64,000 nt of DNA from Tautonia sp040717455 (GCF_040717455.1 NZ_JBFEFH010000008.1:1-64000); one strand, 5' to 3'; counted from the first letter of the stretch, positions 9,633 to 18,693 are shown. Made by a program: numbers and translations. The notes: generated by a model from the letters alone, not told the origin.

Positions 9633-9671
9633 GAGCAGGATCGCTCCAGGGTTCGGGCACGTTTCGTGTTT

Positions 9672-9702
9672 CGGGGATCGCCCCCGAGGGCGGCGATCCC
9701 CG
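9672..9702. promoter_or_regulatory. 11-bp hairpin in the CPBP-tyrS divergent gap
   Basis: Arms 9672-9682 and 9692-9702 are perfect reverse complements around a 9-nt loop that can itself pair. Lying between two divergent starts it cannot end either gene, so it may be an operator or a leader structure for tyrS. No T-box-like specifier was recognised. Confidence 0.3.
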
Positions 9703-9839
9703 TTATCCTAGGTCTGCCGGGCCTCGCGGGCCACCTTGTCCGATTTCCCGCGATGGCCTAGAATCGCAACCCGCTTCGCCCGGGGGCCCGTTCCCGGGAC
9801 CGATTCGCCTCGATTGACGCCAAAGGCCGGTTCCCCCCG

Positions 9840-11057
9840 ATGCTTCCTGCCGCCGAGCAACTCGAACTCCTCCGCCGTGGGATCGACGCGATCACCCCCG
9901 AGCTCGACTTCGTGAAGATGCTGGACCACTCGGCCCGCACCGGGACCCCCTTGCGCGTCAAGTACGGCATCGACCCGACCGGCATCGACGTCCACCTCGG
10001 CCACACGGTCCCCCTGCGCAAGCTCCGGCAGTTTCAGGACCTCGGACATACCGCCGTCATCATCATCGGCAACTATACCGCACTGGTGGGCGACCCCTCC
10101 GGCCGCGACGAGACCCGGGCCGCCCTGACCGAGGCCCAGGTCGAGGCCAACGCCAGGGACTACCTGGAACAGGTCGGCAAGATCATCGACCTCGACCGCG
10201 CCGAGGTCCACAAGAACGGCGACTGGTTCTCGAAGTGGTCGTTCCTCGACGTCCTCGACCTCTGCCGCCGCATGACCCTCGGCCAGATCTCGGCCCGCGA
10301 CGACTTCGCCAAGCGCATCGCCGCCGAGAAGCCGGTCTATCTCCACGAATGCCTCTACCCCTTGATGCAAGGCTGGGATTCGGTCGAGATCAAGGCCGAC
10401 GTCGAGCTGGGCGGGACCGAGCAACTCTTCAGCCTCCTCGTCGCCCGCGACCTGCAGCAGGCCCGCGGCCAGCGCCCGCAGGTGGCCATCACCCTGCCGA
10501 TCCTCGTCGGCACCGACGGCCACCGCCGCATGGGCAAGAGCCTCGGGAACTACATCGGCGTGGCCGAGCCCCCCGAGACGCAGTTCGGCAAGGTCATGAG
10601 CATCCCCGACGAGCCGATGCGCCAGTTCTTCACCCTCCTGACCAACCTCCCGCTGGCCGAGGTCGATCAACTGCTCGCCCCCGGCCTCAACCCCCGAGAC
10701 GCCAAGGAGGCCCTCGGCAAGGCGATCGTCACCCAGTATTACGGCCCCGAGGCCGCCGAGGCCGCCGCCGCCGCCTTCCGCCGCCGTGCCGCCGGGGAAG
10801 ACCCGGTGGAGATCCCCGAGGTCACGCTCCCCCGCGACCAGCTCGACGCCGAGGGGAAGCTCCCCCTGCCCCGCCTGATCGTCGCCCTGAAGTTCGAGTC
10901 GAGCACCTCGAACGCACGCCGGGTGATCGAGGGCGGCGGCGTGACGATCGGCCCCGACCGCGAGGTTGCCAACGACCCGAAGCAATCCATCGCCGTCGAG
11001 GACGGGTTGATCGTCCGCGTCGGCAAGCGGAAGATTGCCCGGGTGAAGCTCTCTTGA
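9840..11057 (+). CDS. tyrS: Tyrosyl-tRNA synthetase
   Basis: A 405-residue class I aminoacyl-tRNA synthetase that charges tRNA-Tyr in the cytoplasm. It starts at ATG 9840. The HIGH-type motif is HLGHT at residues 51-55 following KYGIDPTG, the KMSKS-type loop is RRMGKS near 228-233, and an S4 RNA-binding domain occupies the last 65 residues or so (LPRLIVALKF onward). The length and sequence fit the TyrZ-like branch. No other gene for this function is in the window, and it is probably essential. It is followed 47 bp downstream by the Uma2 gene on the same strand. Confidence 0.95.
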   Translation: MLPAAEQLELLRRGIDAITPELDFVKMLDHSARTGTPLRVKYGIDPTGIDVHLGHTVPLRKLRQFQDLGHTAVIIIGNYTALVGDPSGRDETRAALTEAQVEANARDYLEQVGKIIDLDRAEVHKNGDWFSKWSFLDVLDLCRRMTLGQISARDDFAKRIAAEKPVYLHECLYPLMQGWDSVEIKADVELGGTEQLFSLLVARDLQQARGQRPQVAITLPILVGTDGHRRMGKSLGNYIGVAEPPETQFGKVMSIPDEPMRQFFTLLTNLPLAEVDQLLAPGLNPRDAKEALGKAIVTQYYGPEAAEAAAAAFRRRAAGEDPVEIPEVTLPRDQLDAEGKLPLPRLIVALKFESSTSNARRVIEGGGVTIGPDREVANDPKQSIAVEDGLIVRVGKRKIARVKLS

Positions 11058-11104
11058 CCTCTCGGATCGCCGAACACGCGATCGCGATTGCGAGGTGTGC
11101 CATC

Positions 11105-11803
11105 ATGTCCACCACGGCTTCCGACCGAACCGGCGAGCACGGCGTGACACACGTCGACACCCCCGGCCTGGGACCGGCCCCGGCCCCTGCGTCGGCTGCT
11201 CCCTCGGCCCCCTTGGCCGATCCCGCCTACCGGCTCTACCGCTTGAGCGTCGAGCAGTATCAAGCATTCGGACGATCAGGCATCCTCACCCCCGACGATC
11301 GGGTGGAGCTGATCGAGGGCCTCGTGGTCGAGAAGATGACCAGATACGAACGGCACATCGGCACCACGAAACGGCTGGCACGGTTCATTGAGCGTGCCCT
11401 GCCTGCAGGATGGCATGTCGGCAAGGAAGACCCGATCGTGCTGGCTCGGAGCGAGCCCGAACCGGACATCTCGGTCCTTCGGGGCGACATCGACTCCTAC
11501 GACCAGCAGAAACCCCAGGCAGCCGACGTGAACCTCGTCGTCGAGGTCGCCGACTCCTCTTACGCCTTCGACCGCCGCAAGATGGCGATCTACGCCGAGG
11601 CCGGCATCCCGACCTACTGGATCGCCAACCTCAACGCCGACCGGATCGAGGTCTACTCCGAACCGACCGGGCCCGACCCGACCCCCGAATACCGATCGCG
11701 CCGCGATTTCGCCAGGAGCGCCGCGATCCCCCTCGTCATCGACGGCCGGGAGGTCGCCCGGCTCGCGGTCGACACCCTGCTGGCCCCGGTTCAACCCCGT
11801 TAA
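11105..11803 (+). CDS. Uma2 family (DUF820) endonuclease-like protein
   Basis: A 232-residue protein. ATG 11105 was chosen because GAGGTG lies about 8 bp upstream and similarity begins soon after. The first 40 residues are Ala/Pro-rich and low complexity. The rest is a PD-(D/E)XK fold of the Uma2 type: SVEQYQAFG, ILTPDDRVELIEG, then EPEPDISVLRG and NLVVEVADSS with RRKMAIYAEAGI, supplying the acidic and Lys catalytic residues. These genes are often present in many copies in planctomycetes and cyanobacteria and may be nucleases linked to mobile DNA, but the biological role is not settled. Confidence 0.88.
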   Translation: MSTTASDRTGEHGVTHVDTPGLGPAPAPASAAPSAPLADPAYRLYRLSVEQYQAFGRSGILTPDDRVELIEGLVVEKMTRYERHIGTTKRLARFIERALPAGWHVGKEDPIVLARSEPEPDISVLRGDIDSYDQQKPQAADVNLVVEVADSSYAFDRRKMAIYAEAGIPTYWIANLNADRIEVYSEPTGPDPTPEYRSRRDFARSAAIPLVIDGREVARLAVDTLLAPVQPR

Positions 11804-11852
11804 CGTGCCCGAGCGACACACCTTCCTCTCGAACTCAAAGGACGCCCCCCTC

Positions 11853-12920
11853 ATGGCCGAACATGGCATTGGATTCGTCGGCTGCGGCATGATCGCCGAG
11901 TTCCACACCAAGGCGATCAACGAGATCCCGAACGCCCGTGTCGTGGCCGCCTTCGACCCGGTCCGCGAGCGGGCCGAGAAGATCGTCGGCATGGCCGAGG
12001 GGGGAGACGTGGCCGTCTTCGACAGCCTTGACGCCATGCTCGCCCACCCCGGCGTCACCGTCGTCAGCGTCTGCACCCCGAGCGGCGCCCACATGGACCC
12101 CGCCGTCGCCGCCGCGAAGGCCGGCAAGCACGTCGTGGTGGAGAAGCCCCTGGAGATCACCCTCCCTCGCTGCGACGCGATCATCGAGGCGTGCGACTCG
12201 ACCGGCGTCCGCCTCTGCACGATCTTCCCCTCGCGCTATTCCGCCGCCAACGGCCGCCTGAAGGAGGCGATCGAGGTGGGCCGCTTCGGCCGCCTGACCC
12301 TCGGCGACACCTACATCAAGTGGTGGCGGACCCAGGAATACTACGACTCCGGCGGCTGGCGCGGCACCTGGGCGCTCGACGGCGGCGGGGCGCTCATGAA
12401 TCAGTCGATCCACAACGTCGACCTCCTCATCTGGATGATGGGCGAGATCGAGACCGTCACCGCCCTGGCCGCCACCCTCGCCCACGAGCGGATCGAGGTC
12501 GAGGACACCGTCGTCGCCGCCATCCGCTTCAAGAACGGCGCCCTCGGCGTCATCGAGGCCGCCACCAGCGCCTACCCCGGCCTCTCGAAGCGGATCGAGA
12601 TCCACGGCGACCGCGGCTCGGCCCGGATCGAGCAGGACGACATCACCCTCTGGGAGTTCCAGGAGAAGGTCCCCAGCGACAACGACATCATCGCTGCCAT
12701 GGCCAGGGCCGGCGCCACCGGCGGCGGGGCCGACCCCCGCGCCATCTCCCACGCCGGGCACCGCGACCAGCTCGCCGACTTCCTCGCCGCCATCGACGAA
12801 AACCGCCCCCCCTTCGTCGACGGCAAGGAAGGGCGCAAGGCCGTCGAGGTCATCCGCGCCATCTACAAGTCCGCCGCCGAAGGCGGCAAGCCGGTGACCC
12901 TGCCGCTCCACGACGCGTGA
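11853..12920 (+). CDS. Gfo/Idh/MocA family NAD(P)-dependent oxidoreductase
   Basis: A 355-residue dehydrogenase starting at ATG 11853, with AAAGGA about 12 bp upstream. The N-terminal Rossmann domain has GFVGCGMIAEFH, and the family motif EKP appears in VVVEKPLEI. The C-terminal alpha/beta domain has GGALMNQSIHNVDLL, carrying the His-Asn-Val-Asp catalytic region. Members oxidise or reduce sugars, inositols and related polyols; this family is strongly expanded in planctomycetes and the substrate cannot be told from sequence. A 14-bp hairpin follows 11 bp after the stop and probably ends the transcript. Confidence 0.9.
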   Translation: MAEHGIGFVGCGMIAEFHTKAINEIPNARVVAAFDPVRERAEKIVGMAEGGDVAVFDSLDAMLAHPGVTVVSVCTPSGAHMDPAVAAAKAGKHVVVEKPLEITLPRCDAIIEACDSTGVRLCTIFPSRYSAANGRLKEAIEVGRFGRLTLGDTYIKWWRTQEYYDSGGWRGTWALDGGGALMNQSIHNVDLLIWMMGEIETVTALAATLAHERIEVEDTVVAAIRFKNGALGVIEAATSAYPGLSKRIEIHGDRGSARIEQDDITLWEFQEKVPSDNDIIAAMARAGATGGGADPRAISHAGHRDQLADFLAAIDENRPPFVDGKEGRKAVEVIRAIYKSAAEGGKPVTLPLHDA

Positions 12921-12931
12921 GCCTCTCTACT

Positions 12932-12967
12932 CCTCGTCGGGCAGGCCGATTCTCCTGCCCGACGAGG
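12932..12967 (+). terminator. 14-bp perfect hairpin after the Gfo/Idh/MocA gene
   Basis: Arms 12932-12945 and 12954-12967 are exact reverse complements with an 8-nt loop. It follows the stop codon by 11 bp and is followed by AATTGGTTGTTC, which is T-rich for this genome. This is a good intrinsic-terminator candidate. Confidence 0.7.
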
Positions 12968-12997
12968 AATTGGTTGTTCGATACCGAGTGGCGGGGG

Positions 12998-13222
12998 ATG
13001 ACGATGATCAGTAATCCACGCGATGACATCACCCTTTACTGGAGTGACGTGGACCAGGCGTTCATCGCCGAGGTCCCAGAACTTCCCGGATGCGCCGCGG
13101 ACGGAGCGACTTATCGAGAGGCGATCGACGCGATCGAGGTCGTGATCGCCCAATGGATCGAAACCGCGAAGGAACTCGGTCGTCCGATTCCGGAGCCCCG
13201 GGGCCGTTCGATGTTCGCTTGA
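12998..13222 (+). CDS. HicB-like antitoxin, solitary
   Basis: A 74-residue protein, start ATG 12998 (ATG 13004 is possible). It has the partial RNase H-like HicB fold: an ITLYWSDVDQAFIAEVPELP strand region, PGCAADGATYREA and a helix with IDAIEVVIAQWIE. In HicAB toxin-antitoxin systems HicB binds and blocks the HicA mRNase. No HicA-sized frame with a double-stranded-RNA-binding-like sequence is seen on either side, and the protein ends soon after the fold without a DNA-binding tail, so it may be an orphan antitoxin or a domesticated regulator. Confidence 0.8.
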   Translation: MTMISNPRDDITLYWSDVDQAFIAEVPELPGCAADGATYREAIDAIEVVIAQWIETAKELGRPIPEPRGRSMFA

Positions 13223-13323
13223 ATGAGTGAAATGAGAGGCTGAGGACCAGGCAACATCCCTTTCATTTCGACCCGACTTTCCCTTGCAATTCCGCGGAAG
13301 ACGATCGGCAAGGAGTAGAACGC

Positions 13324-13578
13324 ATGTGGGACGAACACGAGCTGTTCGCCGGGCGATTCGTCCGGTTGTGCGGGGTGGGGATCGCTGTCATCGGAGCGGT
13401 GCTTGCCATTGCGAGAGTTGTGTTCGAAACCCCCGCCGTGTTCCTGGTGTACGTGAATTTCCTCGCCCTGCTGGGATTGATTGGCCTGACCTATGTGCTG
13501 ATGATGCTCGGGATCACGACGATCGCGAACGGTGTATTCCAAGGGGTACGAGCGATCTGGACTCGGCACTCGCGGTAA
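13324..13578 (+). CDS. Small two-helix membrane protein of unknown function
   Basis: An 84-residue protein from ATG 13324 with AAGGAG about 9 bp upstream. Two hydrophobic segments (about residues 15-33 and 40-66) are linked by a short loop, with a basic C-terminus ending RAIWTRHSR, typical of a small inner-membrane hairpin. I recognise no family. It sits between the HicB-like gene and an acyltransferase on the same strand; its base use is slightly less GC-rich than neighbours. Confidence 0.6.
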   Translation: MWDEHELFAGRFVRLCGVGIAVIGAVLAIARVVFETPAVFLVYVNFLALLGLIGLTYVLMMLGITTIANGVFQGVRAIWTRHSR

Positions 13579-13635
13579 GCTCGGCACACCTCGCATTTCT
13601 CTCCTCAACATCGTGGCTCAATGGAGTGACCGCCG

Positions 13636-14583
13636 ATGTTCCCCAAGCCCGCCCGCGTCAAGCGTCGCAACCGATTCGTCGACTACGCCGCGTATCTCGG
13701 CGTACGGCTGGTCGTGTTCATCGCCCAATCGTTGTCGATGCGTCAATCGTACGCCCTGGCCGATGCCATCGCGGCCCTGGTTTACAAGATCGACAAGCGC
13801 CATCGACGGGTGGCGATGGAAAACCTTGAGCACGCGTTCGGCGACCAGTACACGGTGGAACAGCGCGACGAGATCGTCCGGGGGGTCTATCGGCATTTCC
13901 TCCGCATGGTCATGGAAATGCTTCATATTCCCAAGCGATTGCACCTGACCACCTGGCGCAAGTTCATCACCCTCAAGGGGCACGAGCCGGTCATCGAGCG
14001 CCTGCTCAAGGGGGGGCCGATGATCATGCTCACCGGCCATTATGGCAACTGGGAGATGGCCGGCTACATGTTCGGCGCCTTCGGATTCCCGCCGCATTCG
14101 GTGGCCCGGGTGCTCGATAACCCGTACCTGGAGCGCTACCTGAAGGAGTTCCGCGAGCAGACCGGGCAGAAGATGATCGCCAAGCGTGGCGGCTCCGACG
14201 AGATGCTCGACGTCCTCCAGTCCGGCGGCCTCCTCTCCATGCTCGGCGACCAGGACGCCGGCCCGAAGGGCCTGTTCGTCGACTTCTTCGGCCGACCCGC
14301 CTCCACCTTCAAGGCCATCGCCCTGCTCGCCATCGAGTTCAATGCCCCCATCGTCGTCGGCGGCGCCCGACGGATCGGGGACGACTTCCAGTACCTCGTC
14401 GAGGTCGAGGAGGTCATCGACGTGAACGCCGACAACGCCTCCCCCGACCTCATCCCCGAACTCACCCGGCGCTACACCGCCGCCCTCGAACGCATGGTCC
14501 GGCGCGACCCGACCCAGTACCTCTGGCTCCATCGGCGGTGGAAGAACCAGCCCCGGGCCAAACGATCGAAGGCGGCTGCCTGA
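13636..14583 (+). CDS. LpxL/HtrB-like lysophospholipid acyltransferase
   Basis: A 315-residue protein from ATG 13636 with GGAGTGA about 8 bp upstream. It carries the LABLAT acyltransferase HX4E motif as GHYGNWE (His 135, Glu 140), followed by VARVLDNPYLERY, a GGSDEMLDVL stretch and LSMLGDQDAG, all typical of the lipid A acyltransferase family. The N-terminal 40 residues contain a weak membrane-associated helix. It probably transfers an acyl chain from acyl-ACP to a lipid A or related glycolipid precursor at the inner face of the membrane. It converges on the MBL-fold gene, with only 41 bp between stops. Confidence 0.88.
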   Translation: MFPKPARVKRRNRFVDYAAYLGVRLVVFIAQSLSMRQSYALADAIAALVYKIDKRHRRVAMENLEHAFGDQYTVEQRDEIVRGVYRHFLRMVMEMLHIPKRLHLTTWRKFITLKGHEPVIERLLKGGPMIMLTGHYGNWEMAGYMFGAFGFPPHSVARVLDNPYLERYLKEFREQTGQKMIAKRGGSDEMLDVLQSGGLLSMLGDQDAGPKGLFVDFFGRPASTFKAIALLAIEFNAPIVVGGARRIGDDFQYLVEVEEVIDVNADNASPDLIPELTRRYTAALERMVRRDPTQYLWLHRRWKNQPRAKRSKAAA

Positions 14584-14624
14584 GTCCTCCCGATTCCGGC
14601 ACACCGAGCGAATCGAGTGAGCAA

Positions 14625-15725
14625 TTACTTCGATTCGAACGTCCTCACCTCCCCATCCGTCCCGATCCGGATCGAATACGCCGAGCCGTCCGGCTCGACG
14701 TGGATGTGGAGGAACTGCCCCCCCTCGGGGTCGTCGTTGGCGATCAGGGCCGGGTCGGTATTGTCCTCGGGGCCGGTCGTCACGTTGCGGTGCATCTGGT
14801 AGTTGGCCTGGATGCTCGGGATCGATTTCAAGAGATGCACGACCGACGCCGATCCCCCCTTGCGCGGACCATTGTTCATCACCGTGACCGTCGGCTCAAT
14901 CGTCCGGATCAAGGTCGGGTGATTCGAGCTGTCCAGCCCGTGATGCGTGACCTGGTACACGTCGATCGCCTGGTCGTCACCCTCCCGCTCGTCCGTCGCC
15001 CGGATCTGATCGACCGGACAGACCAGTTGCCGCTCGATGTTCCAGGTCAGGTCGCCGCAGTCGAGGAAGTCGAACGCCCCGAGTCGCACGATCAACGCAA
15101 TGCTCCGCGCGTTGTCCGACTGGTCCTCGGCCTTGTCGGCGGGCAGGTCGTCGCACCGGGCATTCCCCACCCCTTCACCCCCCTCGCAGCACGCCAGCAC
15201 CTTGCCGCCCGACGCCAGCACCACCGCCGAGACCTCCCCGGCCAGCGGAAGCGTATCGCCCGGCTGCAAGACAGATCGGTTCCCCTCGGCGGCACCGAGG
15301 TAGGCCACCAGCAACGGGTCATCGGGCTTCGGGCCGTCCGGGAAGTCGAGCCCGTCGAGCCCGTCCGACGGCAGCCCGCGATCCCAGTAGCGTCCGATCG
15401 GGACCAGCTTCGCCAGCCCCTCGACCCCGCCGTAATGGTCGGTGTGCCAGTGGGTCGTCACCAGATGGTCGAGCCGATCCAGCCCGGCAACTTCTTTCAA
15501 GACATGCACGATCCGCTTCGGGTCGCGGTCGTCGAACCCCGGCCATCCCGAATCGATCAAGATCGACTCGCGTTCCGGCGTGACGATCAGCGTGGCCGCG
15601 CCGCCGAGCACATCCACATAGTAAATGTCGAGCCCCTGCCCTTGCCCTTGCCCCGACGCGACGGGAGGCACGAGGACGGTCAGCGCGACGAACAGGCAGG
15701 CGATCCGCGAGCGTTGGGCGATCAT
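14625..15725 (-). CDS. Secreted metallo-beta-lactamase-fold hydrolase
   Basis: A 366-residue protein from ATG 15725 with a signal peptide (hydrophobic core about 9-22, ending near VASGQ). The metal site is HWHTDHYGG at about residue 93, preceded by SILIDSGWPG; further residues are in LDCGDLTW and THHGLDSSNHP. This arrangement matches the hydrolase part of ComEC-like MBL proteins, which can act as nucleases or phosphoesterases. It lies 81 bp downstream of the DUF1464 kinase on the same strand, so it may be co-transcribed with the C1 module, though no role there is known. Confidence 0.85.
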   Translation of the reverse strand: MIAQRSRIACLFVALTVLVPPVASGQGQGQGLDIYYVDVLGGAATLIVTPERESILIDSGWPGFDDRDPKRIVHVLKEVAGLDRLDHLVTTHWHTDHYGGVEGLAKLVPIGRYWDRGLPSDGLDGLDFPDGPKPDDPLLVAYLGAAEGNRSVLQPGDTLPLAGEVSAVVLASGGKVLACCEGGEGVGNARCDDLPADKAEDQSDNARSIALIVRLGAFDFLDCGDLTWNIERQLVCPVDQIRATDEREGDDQAIDVYQVTHHGLDSSNHPTLIRTIEPTVTVMNNGPRKGGSASVVHLLKSIPSIQANYQMHRNVTTGPEDNTDPALIANDDPEGGQFLHIHVEPDGSAYSIRIGTDGEVRTFESK

Positions 15726-15806
15726 CGGGAGAGGGCTCCGATCGAGTCGGCGAGGGCCAGGCGGGGAACGACGGTCCCCGATTGTCGGGCCAACCCCCGG
15801 CTCGGA

Positions 15807-16835
15807 TCAAGCGTGCGGTGCCCCTTCCCCCGGCGACCTCGGCCCCCTCAGGTGGGCCAGGCCGTCGAGCGCCGTCCCCGACGCCTCCCGGAGCCGGAGC
15901 GACGCCACCAGGTCGGCATGACGTCCCCCCGCCAGGCCATCGGCCAGCAGCGCCGCCCCCTGCGCCGCGTGCTTGACCCACGCGCCCGGCAAGGAATCCA
16001 GGGGCGACACCCGGCCGAACCGCGCGAGCGTCTCCCGCACCAAAGGCCCCAGCTCGGGACGATCCGCGGCCGATCCCGAAAGGTAAATCCGATCAAACGG
16101 CGTCACCTCGCGCAATCCTGCCAGGTGCTTGCGCAACGATTCCTGGAATGCCCGGAGCCCGACCTCCCCCAGGTCGTCCAGGCCCCCTCGGAACAGATCC
16201 TGCTTCGACAGTGGGCCGAGCCAGTACGCCGCCTCGCCATCCCAGAGCCCCGACGACCGCACCCCGATCGGCCCGGCCGACCCTGCCGAGGCATCCACGA
16301 GTGCGCCTTGTTCGATCACCAAAATCGCCGAGAAGGCCGAGCCGATCTCGACCACCGCGAAGGTCGATTCCGAGGGAGGCAGCCCCCGTTCATCGGCATC
16401 AATCCACAACCCCAGTGCCGCCACCGCGACCTTGTCGGCCGTCCCGAGATCGATCCTCAACGCCTTCCGATGTGCGGGGACCGTGGGCAGGTGAATCCCC
16501 CCCGGCAGGAAGACGACCGGCAGATCCGACCGCACCAGGGCATCGAGCCAGCCCGAGAACCCCCCCACGCCGAGCGACCGCCCCCGCTCCTCCGGCCGCA
16601 CCAGGGTCATCAACGCCAGGTCTTCCGCCGTGGCGTCTTCGTTTCGGACCAGTGGCAAGCCGTAGCCCGAGGGACCCGCGATCAGGTCCAGCGGTTGCCA
16701 GCGGCGGAGCTGCTCGATCAGGGACGCAGTCGAGGCGTCGGGAGCCAGGCGGGCCTGATCGGCCACCTCCCCGTCGACCAGCAGCAGCAGGTCGAGGCTC
16801 CCGGTCCCGGGGTCGGTCCCGACGACGCGAGGCAT
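15807..16835 (-). CDS. DUF1464 family ASKHA-type predicted kinase
   Basis: A 342-residue protein; ATG 16835 was preferred over GTG 16844 because GAGAGG is better spaced for the former. It begins VVGTDPGTGSLDLLLL, an ASKHA phosphate-1 loop, and has FAVVEIGSAFSAILVI as the second phosphate loop. This fits DUF1464, a family annotated as possible butyrate/acetate-type kinase but without proven activity. It lies 53 bp downstream of mtdB on the same strand. Its position with two H4MPT-dependent enzymes suggests a role in C1 metabolism or cofactor synthesis, an inference from context only. Confidence 0.7.
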   Translation of the reverse strand: MPRVVGTDPGTGSLDLLLLVDGEVADQARLAPDASTASLIEQLRRWQPLDLIAGPSGYGLPLVRNEDATAEDLALMTLVRPEERGRSLGVGGFSGWLDALVRSDLPVVFLPGGIHLPTVPAHRKALRIDLGTADKVAVAALGLWIDADERGLPPSESTFAVVEIGSAFSAILVIEQGALVDASAGSAGPIGVRSSGLWDGEAAYWLGPLSKQDLFRGGLDDLGEVGLRAFQESLRKHLAGLREVTPFDRIYLSGSAADRPELGPLVRETLARFGRVSPLDSLPGAWVKHAAQGAALLADGLAGGRHADLVASLRLREASGTALDGLAHLRGPRSPGEGAPHA

Positions 16836-16888
16836 GGCAATCACTCGCCTCTCAACCCTTCGTCACGGCGGGGCCGGTCCCGACACCC

Positions 16889-17752
16889 TCAATCGAGGGC
16901 CTCGCCGATCGCGAAGACCTCCTCGGCGTCGAGGATCCGGTCGTTGGCCTGGAACAGCTCCCGGATCGCCTTCGCGTGGATGCCCATCTTCAGGCCGCCC
17001 ACGCCGATGGCCCCCCAGGTGCGGACCCCGTCGCGGTCGGCGTCGCGGTCGTAGACCTCGATCCCCTCGATCCCCAGCGGGGGGACGGCGTTCAGGTCGA
17101 TCATCACCCGCAGGTCGCCCAGGGTCGATCGGACCGACTTCGGCAGGAGCGTCACCCCGGTCGACCCCGCGGAGACGATGAGCCGGCACCCGTCCAGCCC
17201 CTCGGCCATGGCGTCGGCGTCGACCCCGGCCAGTGGGGTGAGCTTCGCCCCGGTCGCCTCGCCGATCGCCCGGGCCACCGCCTCGGCCCGATCCGGGCGT
17301 CGCGACGAGACCGTCACCTCGGCCCCTTGCCGGGCGAGCAACCGGGCCACACGCTGGCCGACCGGACCGGTCGCGGCCAGGACCGCCGCCTTCACCCCGT
17401 CGAGCGAACCGCCCATCCCCGCCTTGGCCGACAGGACCGCCGCCGCGGCCGTCGTGTTCGCCCCGTTCGGGTCGAGCAAGACCGAGACGCGGAAGGGGCC
17501 GAAGAAGGCCTCCTTCGCCGCCTTCAGCAGGGCCTCGGCCCGGTCCACATCGGTCCCGCCGATGAACACGGCGGTCTGTTTCAGGTCCTTGGGACCTCGC
17601 GTAAACAGTGCGCCGTAGATCAGGTCGCGGACCTGCACCGGCGCGACATTCCCGTGCCGGAACAGGTGATCGACACCGGCATCCACCGCGACGACCGCAT
17701 CGAAGACGCTCGGCTGCGCATCGGTATCAAGCTGCAAGAGGATCGTCTTCAT
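16889..17752 (-). CDS. mtdB: Methylene-tetrahydromethanopterin dehydrogenase
   Basis: A 287-residue protein from ATG 17752, the first Met in line with family N-termini. It oxidises methylene-H4MPT to methenyl-H4MPT with NAD(P)+ in formaldehyde oxidation. Visible are DPNGANTTAAAAV (substrate region), the Rossmann loop ATGPVGQRVA with SSRRPDRAEAVA after it (Arg residues suit NADP), and SAGSTGVTLLP and DLNAVPPLGIEG near the C-terminus. fae lies 163 bp upstream and the DUF1464 gene 53 bp downstream, all on the minus strand. Cyclohydrolase (mch) and formyltransferase/hydrolase (fhc) genes are not in the window. Confidence 0.92.
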   Translation of the reverse strand: MKTILLQLDTDAQPSVFDAVVAVDAGVDHLFRHGNVAPVQVRDLIYGALFTRGPKDLKQTAVFIGGTDVDRAEALLKAAKEAFFGPFRVSVLLDPNGANTTAAAAVLSAKAGMGGSLDGVKAAVLAATGPVGQRVARLLARQGAEVTVSSRRPDRAEAVARAIGEATGAKLTPLAGVDADAMAEGLDGCRLIVSAGSTGVTLLPKSVRSTLGDLRVMIDLNAVPPLGIEGIEVYDRDADRDGVRTWGAIGVGGLKMGIHAKAIRELFQANDRILDAEEVFAIGEALD

Positions 17753-17915
17753 CGTGGGAGGCTCGTCGACAAAAGGTGGCCGATCCCCCCGCCCGGCCCA
17801 GTCGAGGGACCAGGGGACCGTTTCACAACCACGGACGTCGGCATCAGAAGAATCCAGGTCGCGCGATGGTCGAGGCGAGCCGTGCCGCTTCGACCACCGC
17901 ACGACCCGAATCCGC

Positions 17916-18422
17916 TCACTTGGCGAACGGGTGCGACGCCGAGTCCTTCTTCTGCACCACTTCCGAGGCGGCCGGCTCGCCCTTCATGGCGCGTTGGATC
18001 GAGAGCTTGGTGGCCTCGTAGTTGTACTGGTTGATCTTGTCCTTGTCCTTGGCCTCCGGGTGGATGAAGACGCCGCAGACGATGCAAAGATCTTCGGCCT
18101 TGTCGGCCGGGATCGTGCCGTCGGCCACGCAGTCGGCCACGGCCTTGGCCACGGCGTACTGGGCAGGGCCGAACATCAGGACGGCCTGGTCGAGCCCCTT
18201 GATCGTGACCTTCGTGATCAGGACCGTGGCCGGCTTGACGGCCAGGTTCGGCTCAAGCACCGCCAGCAGGTTCGTGTGGCCGTGCGACTGGTTGGCCAGG
18301 GCATTGGCGAAGGCCGCGCCGACCGGGCCGGTCTTCGTGCCGATCATCAGGTCGATGTGGGCGACCTCGTTACCATCACCGACCAGGGCCTCTCCGATGA
18401 GCAGGGTGTGATCGCTTGCCAT
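17916..18422 (-). CDS. fae: Formaldehyde-activating enzyme
   Basis: A 168-residue protein from ATG 18422, with GGAG about 11 bp upstream. Fae condenses formaldehyde with H4MPT to methylene-H4MPT in the cytoplasm. The sequence matches along its length: GDGNEVAHIDLMIG (catalytic His 22), LLAVLEPNLAVKPAT, KVTIKGLDQAV, MFGPAQYAVAKAVAD and a GVFIHPEAKD stretch. The length is normal for the family. It is the first gene of the minus-strand C1 module and faces the divergent ATP-grasp gene across 271 bp that should hold both promoters. Confidence 0.95.
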   Translation of the reverse strand: MASDHTLLIGEALVGDGNEVAHIDLMIGTKTGPVGAAFANALANQSHGHTNLLAVLEPNLAVKPATVLITKVTIKGLDQAVLMFGPAQYAVAKAVADCVADGTIPADKAEDLCIVCGVFIHPEAKDKDKINQYNYEATKLSIQRAMKGEPAASEVVQKKDSASHPFAK

Positions 18423-18693
18423 CAGTCAGTTCTCCGGGGCGTGTTGCGGGGAAACAGATGCAGGGGCGGATTGCGTTGCGGACGTCCGGCCGATCCATCT
18501 CGCTCCATTCCTTTGGTTGCGCAATGGTCCGGCCGGCGGTTGGGTGGCATGATAACAGGACCGCACCGCCTCGCAAGGGTCGGGCGGCGGCTTTGGCCGG
18601 GATCGCCCCTCGCGTTTCGCGGCGATCGAGCCTCGCCCGTCCCCGAACGCGTTCACGACCCCGCCGCCCCGATCGATCGCGGAGCCTCCCCTC

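Noticed and set aside
9672..9702. A T-box-like leader for tyrS
   Set aside because: Only a simple hairpin is seen; no specifier loop, T-box bulge sequence or terminator pair is present.
12923..13323. A hicA toxin next to the HicB-like gene
   Set aside because: No frame of about 60-80 residues with the HicA GSHxxF-type motif was found on either strand.
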